Part shown: in pieces, positions 44,348-52,066 of the stretch
How positions within the stretch are numbered: the stretch's first letter is position 1
Layout: each line of letters begins with the position of its first letter
Notes under the pieces: generated by a model
What the model was told of the DNA's origin: nothing
What the model saw: only the letters and a program-made list of their open reading frames with translations
Database searches by the model: none
NCBI GenBank assembly: GCA_026984035.1
Contig: JALSSW010000108.1
Coordinates: 1-52,066 of the forward strand
Length of the DNA: 52,066 nucleotides
Origin: Planctomycetota bacterium
GTDB lineage: Bacteria > Planctomycetota > UBA1135 > GCA-002748355
Direction: 5' to 3'
Program-made: the position numbers and the translations under genes

Positions 44348-46591
44348 ATGGTCTCCGAATCCAGACAAACCTTAGAAGGATCCCTCCTCCGTTTTTTCTT
44401 TAAGAACGAGGAAACAGGATTTGCCGCAGGCCTCTTCCTCCAGGATGGAGAGGGAACAAAGGTTCGGGTAAGCGGAATGATCAGCCCTCTGAAAGAGGGC
44501 CAACAAACCATCCTCCATGGGGCTTTCCAAAACCATCCTAGATTTGGCCGGCAATTCAAGGTCGAGTCTTTCGAACTGGAAATCCCAAGAAGCAAGAGTG
44601 CCATCATCTCCTTCCTTTCTTCGGGTCTCATCAAGGGTGTTGGAGCCAACTTGGCGGAAAAAATCGTCGAGGTTTTGGGGGAAAAGGCCTTAGAACAAAT
44701 CGAAAAAGATCCCGACTGCCTTCTTTCTGTCCCTGGGATTGGGAGAAAAAAGGCGGCAAGCATCCAGGAATCCCTCGCTGCACAAGGGAACCTTCGAGAT
44801 GTCATGCTCTTTCTCGCCGGGCATGGTCTTTCGCCCAACCTAGCCCAGCGGATCCTAAAAGCTTATGGGAATCAGGCGATCAGCCTTCTGCTAGCCAACC
44901 CCTATCGGCTCTCCGAGGATTTAATCGGAATTGGGTTCAAAAAAGCCGACAAAGTAGCACAAAAACTGGGCATCGACGAGCACGCCCCCGAACGCCTTCA
45001 AGCGGCTCTTCTCTACTGCCTCAAGGATGCTGTCTTTGGAGATGGCCATACCTGCCTTCCCCAAAACCTTTTGCTCGAACGCGCTTCCAAACTCCTCCTC
45101 AAACCAAAGGAGGACTTTCTTTCAGCCCTCGAGAGCCTCATTGAAACCGGCAGGGTTGTGCAGCAAAAACTTCCGGGATTTCCCATCCAAACAGAAAGGG
45201 AGGACCCAAGAGTTTGGCCCCTTACTCTTTTCAAAGCCGAAAAGGAACTCGCCGAACAAATCACCGATCTCGCAAAAAGCCCTAAAACCCCCCTCCTCCC
45301 GGATCTTTCCAGTAAAATCGCTGCATGGGAGAGCAAGAGCACCTTCTCCCTTCCGCAAGCACAAAAACGCGCCCTTTTCACTGCCCTGGGACACCCAATC
45401 TCAGTGGTCACCGGCGGGCCGGGTGTAGGAAAAACAACCCTTATCCGGGCTCTTGTCGAGATCGGAATGCAAGGAGGCCTCAGCCTTGCGCTTGCTGCCC
45501 CCACCGGGCGCGCAGCCAAACGCCTCTATGAAGCAACAAGGCATGAGGCATCCACCATCCACCGCCTCCTCGAATACCAACCGGGAACCAACCGTTTCCT
45601 CCGCAATCCCCGCAACCCCCTCGAGCAAGACCTGATCGTCATCGATGAAAGCTCCATGCTTGACATCCATTTAGGCTGGTCCCTGCTCCAAGCCCTGTCA
45701 CCAACAACCCACCTCGTCCTTGTCGGGGATGTGGACCAACTCCCTTCAGTCGGGCCAGGCCGTGTCCTGGGGGATCTGATTGAATCCGGCATGGTCCCGG
45801 TCACACGCCTCACCCAGATCTTTCGCCAAGCCCAAGGAAGCCTGATCATCGAAAACGCCCACCGCATCCTCGAAGGCCAGCTTCCCCGACTCCCTAAAAA
45901 CGGAGAACCGAGAGCTGATTTCTACTTCATGGAGGAGCGTAACCCCGAAAAAGCTCTCCAGCTCATAGCCGACCTTGTCACGACCCGCCTTCCCCAAGCG
46001 TTCGGCCTAAATCCCCTCAAAGACATCCAAGTCCTTAGCCCCATGTACCGCGGCCCTCTCGGAGTTCACCGGATCAACGAGGTTTTGGCCCAGCGGATTC
46101 TGCCCCAGGCTCCCATCCTGCAGGTTGGAAACTTTGGCTACCGCAAAGGAGACAAGGTCTTGGTGGTTCGGAACGATTATGAGCTTGAATTGTACAATGG
46201 TGACGTCGGCTTTGTTGAAACCGTAGATTTCGAGCAAAGAAGCCTGGTCGTCGAATTCCCGGAAAAGTCCCAACTCTTTAACCGCGACCAAATGGACATC
46301 CTGGTTCCAGCTTATGGAATTACTGTCCACAGGGCCCAGGGCAGTGAATACCCAGCCGTAATTTTTGCTCTGGACCAGGGTCATTTTCTCATGCTGAATC
46401 GCGGGCTCCTATACACTGCTATCACTAGAGCCAAGGGGTTATTAATCTTGCTTGGATCCCGCTGGGCCTTGGAGCGTGCCATTGGTAACTGTGATGAAAA
46501 CCTCCGCCACACGGGATTGGGGCGTTTCCTCGCCAAAGAAGTCATCGGAGACGGAATCCGCCCTGAGCGAACTTCCCCGGAAACCTCTTGA
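44348..46591 (+). CDS. recD2: RecD2-like SF1 DNA helicase
   Basis: A 747-residue RecD/TraA-type helicase that unwinds DNA 5' to 3' outside a RecBCD complex. An N-terminal domain with OB-like and helix-hairpin-helix segments (LLSVPGIGRKKAASIQE) is followed by the ATPase core: Walker A GGPGVGKTT at 356-364, Walker B VIDESSM, VLVGDVDQLPSVGPG, and the C-terminal motifs ITVHRAQGSEYPAVIF and LLYTAITRAKGLLILLG. The N-terminal extension marks it as RecD2 rather than RecD. It lies 50 nt after the GNAT fusion gene; the ribosome site is weak (TGGAAG). Confidence 0.92.
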   Translation: MVSESRQTLEGSLLRFFFKNEETGFAAGLFLQDGEGTKVRVSGMISPLKEGQQTILHGAFQNHPRFGRQFKVESFELEIPRSKSAIISFLSSGLIKGVGANLAEKIVEVLGEKALEQIEKDPDCLLSVPGIGRKKAASIQESLAAQGNLRDVMLFLAGHGLSPNLAQRILKAYGNQAISLLLANPYRLSEDLIGIGFKKADKVAQKLGIDEHAPERLQAALLYCLKDAVFGDGHTCLPQNLLLERASKLLLKPKEDFLSALESLIETGRVVQQKLPGFPIQTEREDPRVWPLTLFKAEKELAEQITDLAKSPKTPLLPDLSSKIAAWESKSTFSLPQAQKRALFTALGHPISVVTGGPGVGKTTLIRALVEIGMQGGLSLALAAPTGRAAKRLYEATRHEASTIHRLLEYQPGTNRFLRNPRNPLEQDLIVIDESSMLDIHLGWSLLQALSPTTHLVLVGDVDQLPSVGPGRVLGDLIESGMVPVTRLTQIFRQAQGSLIIENAHRILEGQLPRLPKNGEPRADFYFMEERNPEKALQLIADLVTTRLPQAFGLNPLKDIQVLSPMYRGPLGVHRINEVLAQRILPQAPILQVGNFGYRKGDKVLVVRNDYELELYNGDVGFVETVDFEQRSLVVEFPEKSQLFNRDQMDILVPAYGITVHRAQGSEYPAVIFALDQGHFLMLNRGLLYTAITRAKGLLILLGSRWALERAIGNCDENLRHTGLGRFLAKEVIGDGIRPERTSPETS

Positions 46592-46696
46592 ACGAGGACC
46601 CATTTACTCCGAAAACGAATAAAACACCCAAGAAAAACAGGGATAGGAGGAACCCCTTCCTTAAAAGTTTTCATAAATCCTGCAGGGGAGGGGGAA

Positions 46697-46725
46697 TTGT
46701 TTGTTTCCAGAGTCTATCCTAATTA
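46697..46725 (+). promoter_or_regulatory. Weak sigma-70-like promoter candidate for the parvulin gene
   Basis: TTGTTT at 46697-46702 and TAATTA at 46720-46725 are separated by 17 nt, about 75 nt before the TTG start at 46801. An inverted repeat CAGGAT-c-ATCCTG at 46751-46763 lies in the leader and could be an operator. The match to consensus is partial, so this is a suggestion only. Confidence 0.3.
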
Positions 46726-46800
46726 GCCATAAATTTTCGATCAGAAGCCCCAGGATCATCCTGAAGAACATATTAGGGGCGGACATACAAGGAGAATATT

Positions 46801-47931
46801 TTGAATCAAACCTTACAAATTCCAGCCAAAGCTCTCTTGGGCTTACTACTCTTTACAGGGATCCCCCTCCGCCTTTCCGCCCAGAAATCCACAAGCACAA
46901 AACCTTCGAAACCAGTAGCGACCTCCCCAGCTCCCCAGAAAAAAAGGCTTTGGAGAGGGCGACATATCCTCCTTTCCTGGAAGGGCAATCCATATGCACC
47001 GCCAACCGTTACCCGCACCAAACAAGAGGCAAAGAAGCTCGCTCTGGAAATCATAGAAAAGCTGAAAAAAGGAGAGGACTTCGCAAGCCTTGCCAAACAA
47101 TTCTCCTCCGGACCCTCCCGCTTTTCCGGGGGCGATCTTGGACAGTTCGGTCCAGGGCAGATGATCCCGGCCTTTGAAAAAGCCATTTCTGGAGCCAAGG
47201 TGGGCGAGGTTGTTGGCCCCATTGAGACCCAGTTTGGCTATCACGTCATTCGGAGAGACGAGGTAAAAAAACCTTGGCCTCCTTTTGTCTCGGCCTCTCA
47301 CATTCTATTCGCCTACAAGGGGGCCATGCGGGCTGCTCCTACAATAAAAAGAACAGCCAAAGAAGCTCGGGCCGCCGCCGAAAAGGTATTGGCCCAACTC
47401 CGAACGGGAAAGATCACCTTCGAACAAGCCGCCAAAACCTACAGTGATGATCCTTCTGCAAAAACTTCCGGCGGAAAACTGGGGCAACAACCAACCCGAG
47501 GGTTTCCCCCCGTTTTTGTAGACTCTTTGGTCAATATGAAGGTGGGAGATCTCAGTGAAGTGGTGGAGACCCCCTTTGGATTCCACATCCTCCGGAAAGA
47601 TAAAATTGTCAAACCAATGCGGGCTTCCCACATCCTCATTGCTTGGAAGGGCGCCATGAGAGCCGGAGCAGGGATCACGCGCAGCAAAGAAGCCGCTTTA
47701 AAGCTTGCCAAGGAAATCTTGGCAAAGGTCCAGGCCGGGGAAGACTTCGCTAAAGCGGCTCGGGAATTCTCTGATGGCCCCTCTAAATCCCGAGGAGGAG
47801 ATCTGGGTGTTTTCCGGGCAGGTCAAATGATCCCGGCTTTCGAAGAAGCTTGCCGAAAAGCAAAGGTTGGATCGATTGTTGGTCCCGTGGAAACTCCCTT
47901 CGGATTCCATATCATCAAAAGAACCCAGTAA
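46801..47931 (+). CDS. Exported peptidyl-prolyl isomerase with three parvulin domains
   Basis: A 376-residue periplasmic or envelope foldase. The signal peptide ends near LRLSAQ (residue 28), followed by a Ser/Pro/Lys linker. Three parvulin (PpiC-type) domains occur in tandem at about 52-157, 163-268 and 272-376. Each begins with HIL and a KG turn (HILLSWKG, HILFAYKG, HILIAWKG) and ends with GPIET/VVET/GPVET, then GFHI-like (FGYHVIRR, FGFHILRK, FGFHIIKR). The start codon is TTG with a perfectly placed AAGGAG at 46789-46794 (6-nt spacing). It assists protein folding in the periplasm, as SurA and PrsA do. The gene is convergent with the DUF2058 gene. Confidence 0.9.
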   Translation: MNQTLQIPAKALLGLLLFTGIPLRLSAQKSTSTKPSKPVATSPAPQKKRLWRGRHILLSWKGNPYAPPTVTRTKQEAKKLALEIIEKLKKGEDFASLAKQFSSGPSRFSGGDLGQFGPGQMIPAFEKAISGAKVGEVVGPIETQFGYHVIRRDEVKKPWPPFVSASHILFAYKGAMRAAPTIKRTAKEARAAAEKVLAQLRTGKITFEQAAKTYSDDPSAKTSGGKLGQQPTRGFPPVFVDSLVNMKVGDLSEVVETPFGFHILRKDKIVKPMRASHILIAWKGAMRAGAGITRSKEAALKLAKEILAKVQAGEDFAKAAREFSDGPSKSRGGDLGVFRAGQMIPAFEEACRKAKVGSIVGPVETPFGFHIIKRTQ

Positions 47932-47949
47932 TCCTCCAACGCGAACAAG

Positions 47950-47979
47950 AGAAGGGGGGTCTTTTCAGCCCCCCCTTCT
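47950..47979. terminator. G+C-rich hairpin between convergent genes
   Basis: A perfect 10-bp inverted repeat, AGAAGGGGGG at 47950-47959 and CCCCCCTTCT at 47970-47979, with a 10-nt loop. It lies directly after the parvulin stop and before the end of the convergent DUF2058 gene. The pyrimidine-rich right arm is followed by only a short T-rich stretch, so termination efficiency is uncertain; the location suggests a shared terminator. Confidence 0.6.
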
Positions 47980-48477
47980 TCATACCCCATTTAAAAATCG
48001 GCACCATTCCGGCACTAGCTGCCTACAACGAAGAGCAACCTTCCTGGGCACCAAGCAGTGGGTTAAGGTTTTTGCCTGGGGATCTCGAACGATCCCCAAC
48101 TCTCCAGCCTCAAGACGAACAGCCACTGAATGGTTCACCCCTATAAAGGGAACAAACCCATCCTCATCTACAAAGTAAAAGCGACGATCCCCTCTTACCT
48201 CCTCTCCTAAAGCTTTGGACCGGATCTGCTGTTTCAATGCTGCAATCTCTGCGGCTTTTTCCTGATCCCTCCGTAAATCCAGGGCCTCCTTTCGCTTCTT
48301 CTCCCCTTCCTTGCGCCTCTTCTCCTCAAAGGCATTTCGTTTTTTCTGATTCTCGAGATCCTCTGCTCGTCCTCCACCGTTTTTCTTTTTCGCAACCCGA
48401 GACTCATGGGCCAACTGCTTAGCTTTCTTCTTGTCGATCAGTTTGGCTTTTTTTAACTCATCAAAAAGAGAACCCAT
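47980..48477 (-). CDS. DUF2058 family protein (YaiL-like)
   Basis: A 165-residue cytoplasmic protein. The N-terminal half is a long highly charged helix (SLFDELKKAKLIDKKKAKQL through KKRKEALDLRRDQEKAAE), followed by a small C-terminal domain with RFYFVDEDGFVPFIGV and LEAGELGIVRD. This arrangement is that of the DUF2058/YaiL family, which has been linked to nucleoprotein or ribosome association. ATG 48477 has GGGGG upstream; the open frame begins at 48540, but its extra residues are unlike the family. Confidence 0.8.
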   Translation of the reverse strand: MGSLFDELKKAKLIDKKKAKQLAHESRVAKKKNGGGRAEDLENQKKRNAFEEKRRKEGEKKRKEALDLRRDQEKAAEIAALKQQIRSKALGEEVRGDRRFYFVDEDGFVPFIGVNHSVAVRLEAGELGIVRDPQAKTLTHCLVPRKVALRCRQLVPEWCRFLNGV

Positions 48478-48548
48478 TTTTCCCCCAAGGAAGCAAGTGC
48501 ACCTATCGTGAAGATCTGTCGGAATGAGCCATGTAGGCAATCCTTAGA

Positions 48549-49670
48549 TTAGTTTTTTAACAAAATCACAGGAGCTGTGTCACGAACCCGCTTGGGAACG
48601 GGACCCGGCTTAGTCCCCGAATCATATAGGGTTCGGCAGGGAAGAGGGCCCGAGATCTTCCCAAATGTCCACTCTTGCGCGCTCCCCGTGCGGAGTCCCA
48701 GAGCGCCAGCCCCCGGATCCAAAACAAAAGGTTGGGCATAGATTCGGATGTTCGCCAAGGAAGGAAGCTTAGGAAGAGGAATCCTAAAAACCGCGGTTCC
48801 CCGGATATCCCCCCCACTTTTTCCACCAAAGAGAAAAAACCTGGGAGCTATCGAAAGTCTGCAGCCTTTTGCACCCAAGGAAGTTAGGTCAAGAGGAAGC
48901 GGAAGACCCATAAACGAAGTCCGGCTTTCCCCCAGCATCAGAAAGGAAAACAATCCTTTTCCCCGGGTCCAGGCGGTTGCATGGATTTTGGACTCTCCAT
49001 CCAAGGGGGGAAGTGAAGCCCGAAGTTGAAAGCCGAACGAGCAACCCCGTCCAAAATTCTTGGTACTCCCCGATAATTGTGCCCATTTGGAAGTAAAAGC
49101 GTCAACGTACCAATAGGAGCTTTGGGATTTACCTGTACTGGTACCATTCAGGATATCTATGCAAAGATTCCTCCCCCCCAAAAGGATAAAGGGATGATCC
49201 AGCTTCAACTGAGCTGCAAAGAAGGCCGGGGCCTTAGCAGGAAGAGGGGCCTGGGGCCATTGAAAGGATTTGGGAGTAAAAACGACCTTGGCGTCTTTTC
49301 CATGGTTAGCAAGAAAGGCATCCTTGCTCGACTCTGAAGGAAGGGGCACTCCATCGGAAGAGAGGACCAACCCAACCTTCCATGTATGAGCTGGAAAAAC
49401 CCCTGGTTTCGAACCATCCCGCCGGAATGAAAGACTCCTTATGATCATGGCCTTTTTAGGGAAATTGAGATCCCTTCCCCGATAAATAAGCTGCACCCGG
49501 GCCGGGGATCGGCCGGCAGGGAGGAAAAGAGAACTGTTCCCCTCTGTTTTTTCCAGAGAACCCTGGATTCCTCCTCCAGCAGGTAAAACTTGGCTTTTCC
49601 CACCCTGGGCCCACAAGTTTGTAGATATCCCCAAACCCATAAGCACCAACAACATTATCCGTTTCTCCAT
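48549..49670 (-). CDS. Exported beta-rich protein, Planctomycetota-type
   Basis: A 373-residue exported protein (signal peptide MEKRIMLLVLMGLGISTNLWAQ). It has two beta-sandwich-like parts: an N-terminal one with AMIIRSLSFRRDG and LGGRNLCIDIL, and a C-terminal one with LMLGESRTSFMGLPLPLDL followed by LGAKGCRLS. I associate this second pattern (LPLDL-x-x-LGAxGC) with secreted proteins of Planctomycetota; it is a recollection, not a search. Function is unknown. ATG 49670 has a strong AGGAGG 6 nt upstream and is better than GTG 49673. It is divergent from the beta-helix gene. Confidence 0.65.
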   Translation of the reverse strand: MEKRIMLLVLMGLGISTNLWAQGGKSQVLPAGGGIQGSLEKTEGNSSLFLPAGRSPARVQLIYRGRDLNFPKKAMIIRSLSFRRDGSKPGVFPAHTWKVGLVLSSDGVPLPSESSKDAFLANHGKDAKVVFTPKSFQWPQAPLPAKAPAFFAAQLKLDHPFILLGGRNLCIDILNGTSTGKSQSSYWYVDAFTSKWAQLSGSTKNFGRGCSFGFQLRASLPPLDGESKIHATAWTRGKGLFSFLMLGESRTSFMGLPLPLDLTSLGAKGCRLSIAPRFFLFGGKSGGDIRGTAVFRIPLPKLPSLANIRIYAQPFVLDPGAGALGLRTGSAQEWTFGKISGPLPCRTLYDSGTKPGPVPKRVRDTAPVILLKN

Positions 49671-49999
49671 CACATCCCTCCTTTTCCCATCGGTTCTGAC
49701 CCCTCACTTGAGGCCTTTCATCCCTCAAAGGATTTCAAAGGGACAATCCACCCATTTTTTTCCATCTTTCATGCGATCGCTTCAATTGAAGATCGACCAA
49801 ACAGGAAACCCAATTTCTAAAAGGCGGAGAACTAGAGATTCGTGCGGATGAGTGCTGTCGGGAATGATTTACCAAGTCCCTCAAATACGAATAAAGGACG
49901 ACCCTCTCCCCAAGTAAGCCCGTAGTGCTTTCACAGATGTAAATGCATGCATCTATGCACTTTTATACGAAAACATCAAACAACGAAAGCGCATCCTCA
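49671..49999. other. 329-nt divergent intergenic region
   Basis: Region between two divergent secreted-protein genes, so both promoters should lie here. I see no convincing -35/-10 pair. A 10-bp palindrome ATGCATGCAT is at 49943-49952, near an alternative upstream ATG for the beta-helix gene. No RNA gene or repeat is evident. Confidence 0.35.
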
Positions 50000-51661
50000 A
50001 TGATAAAATCCTTCATTTCCTCGTGGGTTTTTGCGACCTTAATTCTCTCAACCCTTCCTGCGGCTCCTCAACAAACCACTCCTCGAGGAACAAAACCTAT
50101 TGCAGTATGGGGATATACGGATAGAACACCCGTGCGTCAGGTTTTACACCTCGGGGTCGCCGCCTATCACGAGAACGGAATTGCTTCCGTCGATTTCTAT
50201 TCCAAAGGAATCTTCATTGGGCGCACTACGAAGGAAAGGATCAACCCCGAAACCAATACCCCTGAATATTTTTTAACCCTTTCCCTAAGGGCTCTTCCCG
50301 ATGGAGATTATCCCATCCGGGCCTTTGTTATTCCTAAGGGGAAGGGAATCCGCATTGAGGATTTCAGAGTCCTTCCGGAAATTTTTGTTCGAGTTTGGAA
50401 CACCCCTCCTCGGAATCGATATTTCTTAGATTCCACCCTTGGGAATGACAAAAACCCGGGGACCCTTCAAAAGCCTTGGCGAACATGGAAGCATGCCGAA
50501 CTCAATTCAAGGGGAGGAGACGCCATTATTGTGACATCGGGGGTTTACAATATTTTTGTTGACCGCAATCAAAAGAACCGGAAAGAACACAAGCTCTGGC
50601 TAGCGGCCCCAGGGGCTAAAGTCTGGGGAATCATGAACCGTTACGAGAGTCTCCAAAACTTTACGTTCTACCAAGGGATCCAGTTTTTCACAAAAACCGG
50701 ATATGCCTTCCGAGCCACAGGAACAAACCACGCTGTTTTTCGCAGATGCTCCTTTTACGTGGATCCAAAGCTCGAAACTGGAGTTTTTATTTATGGACTC
50801 CTCGATTCCAAGGGAAAAGGAATGACAGATTGCGAATGGACAGATTGCTTTTTCCTGGGTGCAAGGAAAGCGTTTTCCTTCACCTCCACCCGCTTACAGC
50901 CAAACAAGATCCCCTCCAAACATAAGCGGAATATCTTCCGAAACCTCCGAATCGAACAGATCAATGATGGCTTCATGATCGATGCTCGAGATTCACTGTG
51001 GACGGGGATTACTTCCAGTAATAATGCAAAGCGCCCATCTAAGGACCATTGTGACTTTTTTCAGTTCATCTGGGGTAAGTCTGAAAACCTCATTGTTCGT
51101 GACATTAGACTCTTCGATTCGGGCAGAAAAGGAAAAGGGATGACCTTTGTGATCCTAACGGGTGACGGACAGCTCCGAGACGCGGCCTTCCTGAATTGCG
51201 CAGTGCAGGTAGAGAAAATTAAGAGCCACATCTTCTACTTCGCTCCAAGCGCAGGTCTCAGGCCCGACCATGTCTGTATTGTTAACTGCACCCTTCTTGC
51301 AGAGTCCAGTGCAGCTTCGGGAGTTGTTCTTCTTTCAGGAACAGGGACCAACCTAGTCCTCGCCAACAACCTTCTTTACAACTTCACGGCTTATCCCGTG
51401 GCAAAGGTTCAGCAAACCAAGGGTTTTCTCTTCGATTACAACGGACTGGAAAACCTGTGGGCAAAGACTTCCCTTTGGGGGCGCCCACATAACAGAGCCA
51501 TTCCACAACCCATGCTTCGAAACAGCAAAAAGGGTGATTTTCGGCCCCTTCCGGGATCCCCCCTCATCAACAAGGGGTCTTCGGTTTTCGCGCCTGCCTT
51601 TGACCTCAATAAGAAACCTCGCAAAGATGGTTTTGCCGATTTGGGAGCTTGTGAGTTTTAG
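50000..51661 (+). CDS. Exported right-handed beta-helix protein
   Basis: A 553-residue exported protein. The signal peptide is MIKSFISSWVFATLILSTL. Residues about 30-120 look like an Ig-like domain (GIASVDFYSKGIFIG and ALPDGDYPIRAFV). The rest is a parallel beta-helix of the pectate-lyase-like type, opening with FLDSTLGNDKNPGTLQKPW and closing with PGSPLINKGS and FADLGACEF, a common start and end for such proteins. Repeated short strands such as NHAVFRRCSFYVD and VCIVNCTLLAE fit helix coils. Likely carbohydrate binding or cleavage, though no catalytic residues can be assigned. The open frame begins at 49943; ATG 50000 gives the signal peptide. Confidence 0.75.
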   Translation: MIKSFISSWVFATLILSTLPAAPQQTTPRGTKPIAVWGYTDRTPVRQVLHLGVAAYHENGIASVDFYSKGIFIGRTTKERINPETNTPEYFLTLSLRALPDGDYPIRAFVIPKGKGIRIEDFRVLPEIFVRVWNTPPRNRYFLDSTLGNDKNPGTLQKPWRTWKHAELNSRGGDAIIVTSGVYNIFVDRNQKNRKEHKLWLAAPGAKVWGIMNRYESLQNFTFYQGIQFFTKTGYAFRATGTNHAVFRRCSFYVDPKLETGVFIYGLLDSKGKGMTDCEWTDCFFLGARKAFSFTSTRLQPNKIPSKHKRNIFRNLRIEQINDGFMIDARDSLWTGITSSNNAKRPSKDHCDFFQFIWGKSENLIVRDIRLFDSGRKGKGMTFVILTGDGQLRDAAFLNCAVQVEKIKSHIFYFAPSAGLRPDHVCIVNCTLLAESSAASGVVLLSGTGTNLVLANNLLYNFTAYPVAKVQQTKGFLFDYNGLENLWAKTSLWGRPHNRAIPQPMLRNSKKGDFRPLPGSPLINKGSSVFAPAFDLNKKPRKDGFADLGACEF

Positions 51662-51676
51662 CCAACATGACACAAA

Positions 51677-52066
51677 CTACTCCTGCTGGAAGCGGTGGGA
51701 ACAGGCGCTGACAAAGAGATCAAAAATCTGACTTCCAAGTTTACTTTCCCTGGGAAGCCATTCGGGGTGCCATTGAACTCCCAAAAGAAATCCGCTATTC
51801 ACTCCCTCCACTCCTTCGATTACCCCGTCAGGAGCTTGTGCAATAGGGATTAAACCCTTTCCCAATTCTTTTATCCCTTGGTGGTGCACCGAGTTGACCC
51901 TTGCGACTGTTGCACCTTGAAGATCCGCAAGGAGAGAATTGGCTTTTAAGCTTACCTGATGAGTAAGGCTGTCATAAAGCTCTTGATTTCTGTGTTGAAT
52001 CCCGCCTGACCCCTTGGAGGAAAGATCTTGATAGAGACTCCCCCCCATGGCGACATTGATCAACTG
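51677..52066 (-). CDS. Class I glutamine amidotransferase-like (peptidase C26), 5' end cut by window edge
   Basis: The C-terminal 129 residues of a gamma-glutamyl hydrolase/PuuD-type protein. The frame is open to the right edge: residues before the first Met read QLINVAMGGSLYQDL, the segment that follows the nucleophile in C26 enzymes. The catalytic Cys itself is off-window. VNSVHHQGIKELG and the final GVQWHPEW contain the catalytic His and Glu. Such proteins hydrolyse gamma-glutamyl compounds (for example gamma-glutamyl-GABA or folate/spermidine derivatives). It is convergent with the beta-helix gene, 15 nt away. Confidence 0.82.
   Translation of the reverse strand, partial: QLINVAMGGSLYQDLSSKGSGGIQHRNQELYDSLTHQVSLKANSLLADLQGATVARVNSVHHQGIKELGKGLIPIAQAPDGVIEGVEGVNSGFLLGVQWHPEWLPRESKLGSQIFDLFVSACSHRFQQE

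Noticed and set aside
1..52066. Search for tRNA/rRNA genes, CRISPR arrays, insertion sequences, integrases and attachment sites
   Set aside because: None could be supported by reading the gaps and the encoded proteins. Gaps are short, and no transposase or integrase motif appears.

Overview
This 52 kb window looks like a stretch of ordinary chromosome from a free-living bacterium with a Gram-negative-type envelope. It has three lipobox lipoproteins, a three-domain parvulin, many Sec signal peptides and HtpX/LemA. Base composition looks close to balanced by eye (not computed). There is no rRNA, tRNA, CRISPR array, insertion sequence, integrase or phage gene. A Planctomycetota-like lineage is my best guess at low to moderate confidence. 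It rests on the secreted protein at 48549-49670, whose GLPLPLDLTSLGAKGC-type segment I associate with that phylum, on the DUF1570-like secreted gluzincins, on a secreted HEAT-repeat protein, and on the fused alpha/beta TPP dehydrogenase. No marker gene here settles it.

Layout. 1-3393 (+): the end of an ABC-2 permease, a secreted HELTH metalloprotease, a polyphosphate-glucokinase-like ROK kinase and AcpS. 3576-5114 (+): a TPR lipoprotein. 5125-7074 (-): lemA-htpX-JAMM protease. 7267-8937 (-): urocanate hydratase, facing a divergent NSS sodium symporter and metF (9095-11481, +). 11519-15007: acetyl-CoA synthetase (-) and Xaa-Pro aminopeptidase (+). 15147-23472: a DUF4382 lipoprotein, GltX, a secreted HEAT protein, a secreted unknown and a TPR lipoprotein. 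23455-26398 (-): pyrK, an orphan DNA methyltransferase and a GNAT, all overlapping. 26485-28993 (+): DUF445, Nudix and a secreted PDZ protein in an ATGA-linked chain. 29404-32835 (+): two adjacent secreted peptidase-like proteins, one with intact zinc ligands and one without. 32907-36755 (-): Nudix, fused E1 dehydrogenase and an acyltransferase. 36991-38538 (+): rhomboid plus SDH/ClpP-fold protease. 38561-43275 (-): manA, an RluB/RsuA pseudouridine synthase with basic tails, and an active/inactive M16 pair. 43413-47931 (+): a GNAT fused to an ArsC-like domain lacking its catalytic Cys, RecD2 helicase and a triple parvulin. 47980-52066: DUF2058, two secreted proteins and a peptidase C26 fragment cut by the right edge.

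How the genes work together. The window is dominated by envelope proteolysis and protein quality control (HtpX, JAMM, rhomboid, SDH, two M16 subunits, HELTH and HETNH proteases, parvulin). Core metabolism is interspersed: histidine breakdown, methylene-THF reduction, acetate activation, mannose-6-phosphate isomerisation, tRNA charging and ACP activation. At least eleven gene junctions overlap by 1-4 nt (ATGA, TGATG or TAATG), so translational coupling is the main visible organising principle. I saw no single obviously new defence or mobile system. The most unusual items are the GNAT/dead-phosphatase fusion, the acyltransferase coupled to a fused E1 dehydrogenase, the adjacent live/dead gluzincin pair, and the orphan DNA methyltransferase coupled to pyrK and a GNAT.
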